From assembly GCA_016906335.1 (NCBI GenBank), contig JADEYG010000003.1, positions 1,674,001 through 1,738,000 of the forward strand: 64,000 nucleotides of DNA, in the 5' to 3' direction. The position numbers were made by a program, and so were the translations under genes. Source of the stretch: Novakomyces olei (lineage: Eukaryota > Ascomycota > Novakomycetes > Novakomycetales > Novakomycetaceae). Below are positions 47,901-60,287 of this stretch, piece by piece (position 1 is the stretch's first letter; each line of letters opens with the position of its first letter). The notes beneath the pieces were generated by a model. The model ran no database searches, was not told the origin of the DNA, and was given only the letters and a program-made list of their open reading frames with translations.

Positions 47901-49371
47901 TTTCTTTAGCAAATATTTCCTTGTAGTCCTTGTATTCTTCCGGGATATCGTCTTGCTTTTCTCTTGTTTCCGTAAGATTTATTTCCAACATCTCCTCTGT
48001 ACTTTCGTCCTCTTTGAACGACATTGCTCCTTTTCTCCAATCAATCGAAGGGTTGTTGTCGTGCAACCACTGTATACCAAGAATGATATCATGACGCCCG
48101 ATATCGGCCATGTAGAATTTTGTAGGCATAAGACGGTCGTCTATTATCAAAGAAAGGTCTCCCGTTGTAAGTATGACAGGTCCTCCTGGCAATGGCCGTC
48201 CGTCCACCACCTGTACAAAGATTGGCTCTTTGATTTGCTTCATGTCGATGTTTAGTTTATTGACAACCCGCGGGTTAATAAAGTTCAGGTGTGCACCAGA
48301 GTCCACCAATGCTCTGAAACTTATTCCGCACAGTTCGGCTGTCACCTCAATTTGTTTGTTGTCCTTTCTGATGGGTTTCTCGTCATTTGTGCCCAATGCA
48401 GCCATCTCCTGGATTAGGCGTTTGCTTTTTCCGAGTCGTCCCTTGTTTCAAATTTCTTCGTTGTTCCAGTCCGCGTCTCTTCGCGGCAATGCTTTGCTAT
48501 ATGCCCCTTTTTGTGGCATCTATAGCACTCGACAGGCTTTTCGTGCTTGAACTTTCTCTCGCCGTCTCTTGACAATGTCGGTGTTCTCATAACGTCGATT
48601 TCCATTGGCATCTCTCTTGTTCCCGGCGATGGTTCTCTTCTGTAGATTCTGGCTCGGTCGCGGTTTCTCTCAAACAGCCTGTTGTCGATTCTAATGCTCA
48701 CATCGACAAGGGCTTTCAAATCTCTAGGCGATTCTGCTCGTGCCAGTTCATCCTTGACACTGTCCTTAAGGCCCTCATAATACTGCGCTGCTAGAGCCTC
48801 GTCGTTCCACGCAAGAAAGGCGCTCAGTCTTTCAAATTCAGCTGCATAATGCGATGCTGAGCTTTTTTGTTTCAACTGCCTAAGCTGTCTCTGTGCCGTT
48901 CGCTTCATGTCTCTATCTCCGAACATGCGTTGTAGCTCGTTGCAAAACAGCGAAAAATCGTCGAGTAGTTCTCCATCCTCTCGCAAAATATGCGGCTCCC
49001 ACCAACGAAAAGCGGCCCCACGCAAGTACGATGCTGCAAACAGAACCTTTTGTCTCTCGGTCGTGTATCTTTCTCTCTGCACATCGGTTATCATTTTCGT
49101 CTGCATGATAAATTCATTCAGTTTCCCTCGCTCTCCGGAAAATAATGGCGGAGGCGCCATCTTCGGCTCGCGGCCGGCAGACACACGTGTGCTGTTCTCA
49201 TCACTAGTCACTCTTGCTAGTCTCTCCGTCAGCGCTGTGTTCTTTTGTTCCAAGAACTTCAGCCTGTCGGTCACTTGTGAGCAAAACTTTTGTAACTCCT
49301 CCATACTCGCGGGGTCCATCGTTCCCACCGTAAATGTTCTTCCTAGTCCCACTAAAACGGACGCTTAGCAC

Positions 49372-49668
49372 TGTCAGTGCGTGTCACAGGCGAACCTCGA
49401 CGCCTGAGTACAACTGCTTAATTGCACGCCGCTTATCGTAACGGCTAGCGGGAAAAAGGAGAATACAATAGAATAATTGCACAACAGTTATATTCACTAG
49501 TTGGCTAAGCGTAAGTAAAGTAGATACCAGAAGGCCCTACTTATACTTCCGCTTAGCGTTCTAAATTACTAAGCAAAACTATCTAGAATATTCTATACTA
49601 AAAACTAATGCCTGCACACTAATTGCACGAGTGCAACTTCTGTGCCAGGCACATGTCAGCTCCTGACA
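49372..49668 (-). repeat. LTR of nested element (5' LTR)
   Basis: 297 bp, followed on the right by GCTCC, the target duplication. Same sequence as 44447-44743. Confidence 0.95.
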
Positions 49669-50383
49669 GCTCCGGTATTTCTCGTATGTTGGCTGTGCTT
49701 AAATAAGCCAGGTCATTAACATTATATTCAACATTTATTCGCTTTTTATCCGCATAGATTTTTGATAAATCATGTGCTGTTCTGATAGCATCTTGACAAA
49801 GAATTTTGTTGGCCTCCAGAGTGTTTATAAAAGAGGAAGTATCTTTGTTCGGTGTTTCGGGCATTGATAAGTCAGTAAGACTACGTGGAATGTAGCCAAG
49901 ATCCGCCTCAAAGGGTGTCATTGATATGGCGGAGTGTTGGCTTGAAGAGTAAAAGAATTCGGCAAACGATAATAATGTGTGCCAGCTGAAGTTCTTTTTA
50001 TTGGCATAAATGAAAAGACGAAGATAGTCTTCCAATACACGATTTGTGCGTTCGGTTTGACCGTTGGACTGTGGGTGATAGCTTGATGATGGCTTCAGTT
50101 TGATTTGAAGAGTTTTTGTAAGTGTCTGCCAAAATTCAGACATAAATCTTACATCTCTGTCACTTATTATTGCAGTTGGTAAGCCGTGTAGACAGAAATT
50201 CTTTCCAGAAATAGCTGTGCAGTTCCTTGTGCTGTTATAGTTGTGTGCGTGGGCCAGAAATGAGCTCTTTTGGTTAGACGATCAACTATGCAAATTATAG
50301 CATCAAACTTTCGAGTCCCCGAAGCTGGTAGTCCAGTGATAAAGTCCATGCCTATTGTTTGCCATCGATTACTCGGTATATCG

Positions 50384-50410
50384 AGTTAGGGTTAGTTAGG
50401 GTTAGGGTTA
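50384..50410. repeat. interstitial telomere-like tract at a junction
   Basis: GTTAGGGTTAGTTAGGGTTA continuing to GGGTTACTAATGG. It lies exactly where the broken retroelement stops and subtelomeric repeat copy B starts. Confidence 0.85.
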
Positions 50411-51031
50411 CTAATGGTGAAATTTAGGTAGGGTTGGGCAAAAACTTGGGGAAAATTTTTCGAGGTAGAAAATTTGAAATGCGATTCTTATACGGAAGCT
50501 TTGTATGGAGGTTGCTACGCGTCCAGTTATTTGTTGTGTAAACAAATAATGAGCGTTGCTATAAACAATGGTTTCCTTGGCAACGTATTGCTTATAGCTT
50601 GACGAAGACGCATCGTAAGCACCATTGACGGCAAGGGTAGGGTTGTTGGATTTATAAAATATAATTATTATACAATATGGGCTGCACATATTATAGTTAT
50701 CTGATAATATAATATAAATATTATAGAGAGAGCACCATAGTAATAGAGTATAATAAGAAATACGTCAGAAAAATAAGAAAAATTAAGAGTGTGTTGTCCA
50801 TGTGTAGAGGTGACAAAAAATCGAAAGAACAAGCGTTTTTACAAAAAGTATATGGTTGGAAAGAGGGGAGCAGTAGGAGTGTAAATATATATTTGTTTAC
50901 AAGATTGGATTAGTAGGTATAAAGATATAGGGCTTTAAAGATTCATAAAAAGCTCATGATGCCCCAGGATGTATTTTATGGGTCGTGTCTATTGTAATAA
51001 TTTATTGTAAAGTAATGTATGTATAATAATG
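50400..51031. repeat. subtelomeric repeat, copy B
   Basis: Direct copy of 41203-41831 with a few base differences. Unlike copy A it continues to the right into GTATG/ATAATAAT minisatellite, which is probably the natural arrangement. A partial third copy begins near 51209 (GGCAAGGGTAGGGTTGTTGG) and runs to about 51365. Confidence 0.9.
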
Positions 51032-52110
51032 TATGGCAGAGTAATATATGGTATAATAATCTATTGTAAAGTAATGTATGTATAATAATGTATGGTATAA
51101 TAATGCATTGTAATATAATGTATTGTATAGTAATGTATGTATAATAATGTATGGTATTATATTGTATTGTAAAGTAATGTATGTATAATAACACCTGCAT
51201 ATGTGATTGACGGCAAGGGTAGGGTTGTTGGATTTATAAATATAACATTGCTACACAAGATGGCCTGCATATATTATAGTAATGAGATAATATAATGATA
51301 GTATTAAAGAAAGAGCAACTAGATATTAGGAATGAGAATAACATTATAAAAATTGAGAAAAATTAAGTATATTAAAATAATGTATTATAATTTATTGTAA
51401 AGTAATGTATGTTATAAGGTAGAATAATGTACTGTAAAGTAATGTATGTATAATAATGTATGGTGGAATAATGTATGGAGGAATGTATTTATAATAATGT
51501 ATGTATAATAATGTATGGTGGAATAATGTATGGAGGAATATTGTATGGAGTAGTGTATAATAATATATGGCAGTATAATGTATGGACGAACAATGTATGG
51601 AGAAATAATGTAAGGAATGATAATGTGTGTTATAATAATGTGTGGTAGTATAATAATGTATAAGGCAGTTATTATAAGGCAGTTATTATATGGCAGTAGT
51701 TATTATAAGGCAGTTATTATAAGCAGTTATTATATGGCGGTTATTTGGCAGTTAATGTATGGGATCATAATGTATGTGGAATTAATAAGGCAGTTATTAT
51801 AAGGCAGTAGTTATTATAAGGCAGTTATTATAAGTAGTTATTATATGGCGGTTATTTGGCAGTTAATGTATGGGATAATAATGTATGTGGAATTAATAAG
51901 GCAGTTATTATAGGGCAGTTATTATAAGGCAGTTATTACATGGCGGTTATTTAGTAGTTAATTTATGGGATAATAATGTATGTGGAAGTAATATATGGAG
52001 GAATGGAAAGTATGGGATGATCATTATATCGCAGCTAATATATTGCGGTTTATTACACGGCAGTTGGTTATATAGCAGTTGCTACAAGAATAGCTATAAT
52101 TGCGTGATGT
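51032..52110. repeat. AT-rich subtelomeric minisatellite (ATAATGTATG family)
   Basis: Degenerate tandem units such as GTATGTATAATAATGTATGG, then AAGGCAGTTATTAT units from about 51655. A unit of about 110 bp (AAGGCAGTTATTAT...GTATGTGGAATTA) occurs about three times between 51660 and 51985. No gene. Confidence 0.85.
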
Positions 52111-52330
52111 TTATTTGCTATGCTGAAGGTGCAAGTTCGTTCGCTCAATAATAGGATTAGTATTTGATTCAGCTCTAGTGTAGAAAATAAAGTTTATCAC
52201 AATTAACTTGTACGAAATTGTTTGCGTTTGATAAAATACAAAGTACATCAATTTTGGTTGTTGTAGATTATACAATGGATATGGGAAACGAGAGAGCCAA
52301 AAACTTAAATAGGTAGTAAAGTAAAATGTA

Positions 52331-52356
52331 TGGGCAGGGCAGGGCAGGGCAGGGCA
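52331..52356. repeat. GGGCA pentamer run
   Basis: About five head-to-tail GGGCA units. With four or more GGG runs spaced by two bases on one strand it could form a G-quadruplex. Confidence 0.85.
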
Positions 52357-52706
52357 GATATCCGGTGGACAAATGCAGTTTTAAATATAGATATCTAGTG
52401 TTTCGATATCTGCGAATATATGGCAGTTGGTTATACGGTAGTTATTATATGGTGTTGGACATGTTAGTAATTTGTATGGTTCATTATCATGTGGCGATTA
52501 TGTATGTATAATAATGTATGGGGGAATAGTGTATTGCAGTTATTATATTGCAGTTATTATATGGCGGTTAATTATGTTGCGGTTAATATATGGCAGTTTA
52601 TTGTATGATAGTAATTATATTGAATTTAATATTTGAATTAATATAAAATTATTATAAATTTGAATACTATTAATACTTAATGAAATTAAACTGATAATTG
52701 TATAAA

Positions 52707-52862
52707 TCATTATATTATATTATATTATATTATATTATATTATATTATATTATATTATATTATATTATATTATATTATATTATATTATATTATATTATAT
52801 TATATTATATTATATTATATTATATTATATTATATTATATTATATTATATTATATTATATTA
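52707..52862. repeat. (TATAT)n pentanucleotide satellite
   Basis: About 30 nearly perfect ATTAT/TATAT units. It lies downstream of the stop of the interrupted gene ending at 53087, among more ATGGCGGTTA/TGCAGTTATTAT minisatellite. Confidence 0.95.
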
Positions 52863-53822
52863 TAAAATATTATATAAAAAAAATTTGTATGGTACAGTAT
52901 CATATAGCGGTAAATGTATGGTATAATGTATGGGAATAGGCCAGCTAATATATGGCGGTTTATTATATTGACGTAGGCTTTGTTTATGCGGAGCTATTCT
53001 GACAATAAAAGTCGCATTTAGTAGAATTCAATTCAATTAAAACTATCCGAAGCAAAGTACATTTAGTTGTATTAAGCTAAGTCGTGTTAGTTAGAGAAGT
53101 TTAAACTTAGATCTTCGTTAAATGCGCGTAGGCGTGTTAGCCAAATCGTAAGCTTGTAGTCGCTGAAGGATGGAATTGGGGCATCATTCAGGCGGCTATA
53201 ACATGTTTTATCACTAAATAAAGAAAGATCAGACACAAAGGCATTGATACTGCTCATATCTGAGTGGCTTGCAACAGGCCCATACCAGTTAATTTTCTCA
53301 ACTGCCGCTACGTTTTGTTCTCCATTTTTCTTTTTCCGGGATGCAGCCAATGTATTATTGTCATATTGCGGAATTATCCATAGATATCTCGCCGCAGTTA
53401 TTGGCAAACGATCCATAAACATTTCAGCCCACACTGAACCAGCCTGAATTTTAAGAATATTATAAAGCTGTCTTGAAAGCACAACAAATCGCTCCTTGTC
53501 CCACGTAGCGCTTCCTCTCGTACGCCAATCAAATAACCCCTTCAGTTTACCGGTCCAAAGCATATTTTCGGGCGTGAGCTCTTTTCGAGAAACTCGTGAC
53601 TCTATCACACGAGGTAAAAATCCAAGCGCTTGCTGTATGGTTTTACAATCCATCCCAATTCGACCCTCGGCCATGTACTGACTATTCTCCGTATATGGCA
53701 AACAGTAATTGTCTTTCTTGGCTCTATCGTGAATTAAACGCCATATGTCGGCCATGTATTGTCCAATCACCATTTCGTGACAGATCTTCAACACTTTGGC
53801 ACGTTTTGTAGTTAGTGCACAG

Positions 53823-54214
53823 TGTTACGGTGCGCTATATGAGGCGCTAGCTAGCGCTGAAGATAGCGCTTTTACATCCTTTAATTTGTTTTGTTTCACT
53901 TTATTTTGTGTTACGACTTCTATTTTTAATTAGTTCTATTTATAACTCTTAGCTTCTATTTTTAGATAGCAACTTAGTTAGTTTAATTAGTTTAGTTTGA
54001 TTAGTTTCTCGGGCAAAGCCCCACGGAGCGTCATAAGAATGGGACACTCCCCTCTTATGTTCGCTACGTGTAATCAAATCTTGGTGTGCAATATTTTGGT
54101 TTTCTATTACTAGGTTCCCTACTTTCCACGTATCCTCAACAGAGCCAGCGTGAGATCTGGCATATTCACCTTATTGCACCTTTACGACTTTTTGGAAGTA
54201 AAGCCCCCATAACA
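53823..54214 (+). repeat. 5' LTR of the JmjC-bearing element
   Basis: 392 bp, TGTTACGG...CCATAACA ends, preceded by CACAG. Contains GCTACGTGTAATC, also present in the older LTR-like block near 43590, so the two families are related. Confidence 0.95.
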
Positions 54215-57200
54215 GTATTACACGTCCACGATTCTGATTCGAGGATACAACGATGTCGGCAGCGGATTTTGAGCAGTTGAATAGGTTTCTTGAGCAAACC
54301 ACAGCGCGTTTGGAACGGCTGGAGAAAGAGAACCGCACTCTCGCTGACCAACTCGGTATCGCTAAGGGAACCGTGCAGGAACGAGGGTCGAAGGAGCCTA
54401 AAATGGCACCACCACCATTCTTTTCCGGCGAACGCTCGAAAACTGGTGAATTTTTGACCTGCGTGAGGATGATTATTGGCAGTCAACCAGATCGCTATCG
54501 CTCGGCGCGACAGCAAGTGATGTTTGCGGCGTCTTACCTTCGCGGAGCGGCTTTCAGATGGTTTGAGCCTCATGTGAGAAACGAAAATGAAGTTATTCTC
54601 GACGATTTTGATTGTTTTTGTGACACGCTCGAGAGGATGTTCGGAGACCGGGACGTCAAACGAACAGCAGAGCGAAGTATCCGTCTCTTGAGACAGAGAG
54701 GATCTGTATCTCAGTATGCGACTGAGTTTGAAAGATTGAAATCTTGGCTAACCTGGAACAATGATGCATTAGTTGCTCAGTTCTACGATGGGTTGAAAGA
54801 GAATATCAAAGATGAGTTGTCAAGGAGAGAAATGCCTGAACTTTTGGGCACCTTGATTGATGAATATGTGAAGATCGATGGCCGTTTGTTCGAGAGAAAC
54901 AAGGCTAGACAGCGATTTAGTTACAGTGAAAGGGAGTATGCAAGACCTCTGCATTGTGGAAGTACACCGATGGAGATTGACAATCTGATGACAAGACGGA
55001 TTGATGACGAAGAGACAAGCGTTAATTATGACGCTACCAAACGCCGATACTCGCGCCCGCAACAAACTGATACAAGAAACTATGGCGCTAAGTATGGCGC
55101 TATGGAGCGCAGTTCAAAGCCAAACCAGAGCAAGGACGTTACCTGCTATCGGTGCTACGAGAAGGGACATGTGTCCAAGAATTGCCAAGCGCCTTTTCCA
55201 AAGCAGTCGTTTACGAATGGAAATGTGCCAAGCAAGAAAGTACATGATTTAAAAGATCGGACCTAGAGACCGAGGTGGTGTCGCTAGGTGGTATTGAGCG
55301 AAAGCCACCAGATAAGAAACTGTCAAGCGGAAAGCTTGAAGTGTTATGCAAATTTGAAGAAAAGGAATTGCACGCTTTGCTAGATAGCGGTGCAGACGCA
55401 AATTTTATACATCCAAGAGTGATATGGCGTCTAAAGATTGAGACAAAGAGACTAGAGAGTCCTATTTTTGTGAAAGTAGCCGATGGCCGAGCAATGGCAT
55501 CTGGTCTAGTACGAAGAACGACCAAGGATATACCTATTGAAGTGCAAGGTATTAGGTCGACTGAGATTTTTTATGTGGCGCAAATTGGACACCATGATGC
55601 GATCTTAGGTATCCCATGGTTGACCAAGAACAATCCCAATATTGATTGGATTACAGGACGCCTGACGTTACGACAGCCTACGCTGGAATCTATTGAACTT
55701 AACAGTATAAACGAGATTATTCAAGACAGCGAGGATGACTGTCAGATTGGAAACGAGAAAATTGAATTGCCTCCAGAATATGAGGAGTTCAGAGATGTTT
55801 ATGAAGAACCAAAGAACGACGTGCTACCACCGCATCGATCGTACGACCACGAGATTGAACTACTGAAGGACGCAAAAATACCTTTTGGTCCCGTTTACAG
55901 TGTTAATCAGAAAGAACAAGAATACCTACGCGAGTACTTAAATGAGAACCTCGCGAAGGGATTTATTAAACGCTCTAAGTCACCGGCAGGAGCACCAGTG
56001 CTATTTGTGCCGAAGAAGAATGGAGAATTGAGATTATGTGTCGACTATCGGGGACTGAATAATATTACTATCAAAAACAAGTATCCAATTCCCCGGATTG
56101 ACGATTTGATCGACAAGCTAGCCGGAGCCAAGATCATGACAAAGATCGACTTGAGAGGTGCCTACAACTTGATAAGAATCAAAAAAGGTGATGAATGGAA
56201 AACAGCCTTTAGGACAAGATATGGCCACTTCGAATATCGCGTCATGCCCTTTGGACTGACGAACGCACCCGCGACATTTCAAGCTCTCATGAACGATGTG
56301 TTTAGAGACTTGCTTGATTACAAAGTTTTAGTATATCTTGATGATATTCTAATATTTTCAAAGGACAAAGAAACGCACGTGAAAGATGTTCAGGAAGTAC
56401 TACGACGCCTAAGAGCCAACCAGTTGTATGCAAAAGGCGAAAAATGCGAGTTTCATCGCACCAAAGTTGAATTTCTCGGCTTTATATTATCTACAGATGG
56501 AATATCAATGTGTGAAGAGAAACGAGATCCCATTCTGACTTGGGAAAGACCAAAATCAGTCCACGATGTTCAAGTGTTTCTTGGATTTTGCAATTATTAC
56601 CGAAGGTTTATCAAAGACTTTGCAAAGCTAGCGCTGCCGCTAACGCAGGCGCTACGAAAGAATAAAACATTCGAATGGACTGAAAGGCAACAAGGAAGTT
56701 TCGATGACTTAAAGAGTTGTTTTAAGAAAGACGTTATGTTGCGACATTATGACCCGTCAATGGAATGTATCCTAGAGACAGACGCTTCAGACTTTGCGCT
56801 GGGCGCTGCTTTGACGCAAGGACCAGAAGACCACCGTCGACCTGTGGCATTTATCAGTAGGAAGCTCACACCGGCCGAAGTGAACTACGATATCCACGAT
56901 AAGGAATTACTCGCAATTGTTTGGGCATTCAAAACCTGGAGACATTACCTCCAAGGTCACCCAAACCCAATAGTTGTCTACACGGATCATCGAAACCTAC
57001 AAACATTCAGAACTACAAAGCAATTGTCTCGAAGACAAGCAAGATGGTCTGAGATTCTGGCCGAATACGATTTTATTATAAGTTACCGAAAAGGAGCTGC
57101 TAATGGAGCCGCTGATGCCCTTAGTCGATGCTCCTCTCTAAACGATTTAAAGACTAATACATACGAACAAGAGCAAAACAGGATATTGCTCCCCGATGAG

Positions 57201-58883
57201 AAATTTACAGATACAAATTTGGAATTGAATGCGGCTGAGACGTTGGCCAACCAATTGCCAGAAGGAGTTTTAAAGGACTTTGTACCAGAAGAAAACAGAA
57301 AGGAAGTCCTGGCCAACGCACACGATCACCCGCTAGCTGGGCATTTTGGTGTAGCTAAGACTTTGGCTCTTGTGCAAAGACACTATACTTGGCCTGGAGT
57401 TGTCAGAGACGTTACTGACTACGTGAAAGCTTGTACTACTTGCAAAAGAAACAAAGTGAGTCGCCAAAAGAAAACAGGATTGTTGAACCCTTTGCCTACT
57501 GCCTCACGACCATGGATTTCTGTGTCGCTCGATTTTATTGTCAAATTACCAGAGTCCCAAGGGTACGACAGTATTCTTGTTGTGGTGGATCGATTCTCAA
57601 AAATGGTTCATCTTATCGCCTGCAAGGAAACAATTGACGCAAAAAGTTTGGCTAATTTGTTTCTTCGTGAAATTGTTCGACTACACGGTCTACCAGACGA
57701 AATTATATCAGACCGCGATCCAAGATTCGTCAGTAAATTTTGGACCTGCCTTACAGCGCAACTTGGCATAAAATTACACAAGTCTACGAGTCATCATCCA
57801 CAGTCAGATGGACAAACAGAAAGGATGAATCAGACTTTGGAACAGTATTTGAGATGCTACTTGAATTATTTACAAAACAACTGGATTCATTTGTTACCAT
57901 TTGCCGAAATCGCAATGAACAACTCTACGAGTGCAACTACGAAAGCCTCGGCTTATTTTACAAACTATGGATTTCAACCACGTTTTACGCTGACTCCTAC
58001 AATATCGGAGAATCCCTCAGCGAACAGTGTCGTTCAGGACTGGAACGAACATTTTAAAAGAATTATGGAAATGATTACGAAAAACTCTGAAAACATGAAA
58101 CGTTTTTACGACCGCAGAGTACGTCAGGGACCACAGTATCAATCTGGAGATTTAGTATGGATACGCAAGAAACACATCAGAAGCGATCGCCCCAGTGATA
58201 AATTTGATCACACTCATATAGGACCATTCAAAGTTCTCGAATCCGTTGGACGATCGGCTTACCGCATCGAATTACCGCACCACATAAAGATTCACAATGT
58301 GCTTAACGAGACTTTACTTGAGCCCTTTGTACCGGACCGATTCAACCGTGATCCAACTGATCAGATCGTACCAGATGTCCTACAAGAAGTTAATGAATAC
58401 GAAGTGGACTATATTGTTGATCACAAAGGAAGAGGCAAGAATATCCGTTACCTGGTTCACTGGAAAAACTACCCAGTGGAAGACCGAACATGGGAGCCAT
58501 ACACAAACCTCTCACAAGCACAAGGTGCTGTGTCCGACTATCATTCGCGACTTACCGATAGCGTTAACACTCGCGCTACAGAGCGCCATATATAACGCCC
58601 ACTATTCTATTATTTTATTATTATTCTTATCCGCACTATTATTACTATTATTCTTATTATCTCTTATTATGAGGATTATCATTTATTATGGAATTACTTA
58701 AATTCTTCTTACTATATGTTAGCGAAAATATACACAGCTTATATTTCGTTATAACAGATTTAATATATTATTAACTATGGTGCTTGCAACATTACTTATT
58801 GTCCTTATCCTCTGGGCGGGATCTTCGTTAAAAATATTTTCACGGCGCTACACACACGGTTACAGAACCCAATATCTAACGCG

Positions 58884-59885
58884 ATGACGGAGCTCACGCG
58901 TCCGAGAGAGGAGAGTGGCGAAGAGCCCAGTGGTCGGAAGCGCAGACAGCGCAACGGAGGTTCCTTTAGATGCGAAGTGTGCGATCAGCCCTTCTACTTC
59001 GCAAAGGATTTGAGAAAACACGAACGGTTGTTCCATTCGATCAACCTTACGGAAATCATCAATGGGTGGAAGAAGAATGCAGATCTGGCTGTCAACTACG
59101 ATATCGGTTTATTGGCTTTAAAACGCGCTTTCGAATCTCCGCATCAACTAATCGAAGTGGAGAAACAGGACCCGAAATTAACTATAGATCAGATCAATGA
59201 AGTGCTTCTGAAGGAGAGACAGTGTATTCTAATGAAAACTTATGCACGAACGGCCGATCCAGATCTGACAGTGACAAACTTTGTGACTAGCCTTATCGAC
59301 AGTACAAAGGAGAAGATTGCTATCTACAACATCAGTGGCGGAAACGAGCTTGTTCGGCCAGACAAGAGGCATGTTGGAATCTCGGATTTTTGGCTACACG
59401 CGATAACGCCCGCGTCTACCATCACCGACGTGCATGTGGACAACGTATTGCTCGGGCATACAATTTATTGTTTATCCGGGAAAAAGCTATTGCTTCTGTG
59501 GCCTGGTTCTGACTACAATCTGACACAGTTTGCCCCATACCATCGGGTAGGTGGAGATTTATACCTACCAAAGGCTATCAAGGAATTGCGCGATTTGAAA
59601 TTGGCTATATTGGAGACGGGGGATTTTGTCATACTTCCGGCGGGGTCACTTCATGCGGTGATCACCATTGAGACCTCGGTGATTACCGGTTATATGTTTG
59701 TGGACAAGTGCGCCGATTGGCAAAGACTAGCGTTTTGGGACGCGAAAGCTGCTCGCGATGATGATGCGGTGGCCGCAGTTTTTACGGAGCACCAGGAGGC
59801 CTTGGAGCTGCTATCCTCGTGCAACCTGCTCACCCCAAATATCGAAGAAAAGGTCAAGGCAGGAATTGAATATCTCGAGTCTTGA
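58884..59885 (+). CDS. element-borne C2H2 zinc finger plus JmjC/cupin-type oxygenase
   Basis: Protein of 333 aa in the position after pol, inside the young LTR element. Residues 18-23 are basic (RKRRQR), a possible nuclear signal. Residues 30-51 form a C2H2 finger (C30, C33, H46, H51; CEVCDQPF). From about residue 140 the sequence resembles a JmjC/cupin fold: HVD (H184, D186) as iron ligands, LSGKKLLLLWPG as the following strands with a Lys, then ETGDFVILPAGSLHAV with distal H257 and SVITGYMF. JmjC enzymes use iron and 2-oxoglutarate to hydroxylate or demethylate proteins, often histones. The gene ends ten bases before the 3' LTR, so it belongs to the element. Activity and target are inference; it could also be a non-histone hydroxylase. 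Confidence 0.8.
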   Translation: MTELTRPREESGEEPSGRKRRQRNGGSFRCEVCDQPFYFAKDLRKHERLFHSINLTEIINGWKKNADLAVNYDIGLLALKRAFESPHQLIEVEKQDPKLTIDQINEVLLKERQCILMKTYARTADPDLTVTNFVTSLIDSTKEKIAIYNISGGNELVRPDKRHVGISDFWLHAITPASTITDVHVDNVLLGHTIYCLSGKKLLLLWPGSDYNLTQFAPYHRVGGDLYLPKAIKELRDLKLAILETGDFVILPAGSLHAVITIETSVITGYMFVDKCADWQRLAFWDAKAARDDDAVAAVFTEHQEALELLSSCNLLTPNIEEKVKAGIEYLES

Positions 59886-59895
59886 GGCGGGGTAG

Positions 59896-60287
59896 TGTTA
59901 CGGTGCGCTATATGAGGCGCTAGCTAGCGCTGAAGATAGCGCTTTTACATCCTTTAATTTGTTTTGTTTCACTTTATTTTGTGTTACGACTTCTATTTTT
60001 AATTAGTTCTATTTATAACTCTTAGCTTCTATTTTTAGATAGCAACTTAGTTAGTTTAATTAGTTTAGTTTGATTAGTTTCTCGGGCAAAGCCCCACGGA
60101 GCGTCATAAGAATGGGACACTCCCCTCTTATGTTCGCTACGTGTAATCAAATCTTGGTGTGCAATATTTTGGTTTTCTATTACTAGGTTCCCTACTTTCC
60201 ACGTATCCTCAACAGAGCCAGCGTGAGATCTGGCATATTCACCTTATTGCACCTTTACGACTTTTTGGAAGTAAAGCCCCCATAACA
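59896..60287 (+). repeat. 3' LTR of the JmjC-bearing element
   Basis: 392 bp, identical by eye to 53823-54214, followed by CACAG. Confidence 0.95.

Larger units (their letters stand above)
53823..60287 (+). mobile_element. full-length Ty3-like chromodomain element carrying a JmjC-type gene, young
   Basis: LTR element of 6465 bp with 392-bp LTRs that read the same throughout (53823-54214 and 59896-60287) and the target duplication CACAG on both sides. Parts in order: gag 54253-55266 (zinc knuckle CYRCYEKGHVSKNC), pol about 55275-58595 in an adjacent frame with protease (LDSGADANFI), reverse transcriptase (YLDDILIF), RNase H (ETDASDFALGAALT), integrase (SSHHPQSDGQTERMNQ) and a C-terminal chromodomain (YLVHWKNYPVEDRTWEPY). 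An extra gene at 58884-59885 ends just before a purine tract (GAGGCGGGG) and the 3' LTR. It looks whole, and the matching LTRs mean it is recent. It interrupts a large gene on the opposite strand. Confidence 0.95.

Noticed and set aside
51032-52640. Tandem repeats resembling a CRISPR array
   Set aside because: Units are degenerate, AT-rich and without spacers; they are subtelomeric minisatellite in a eukaryotic genome.
54253-55266. The gag and JmjC frames of the young element as host genes
   Set aside because: Both lie between matching LTRs with a target duplication outside, so they belong to the element.
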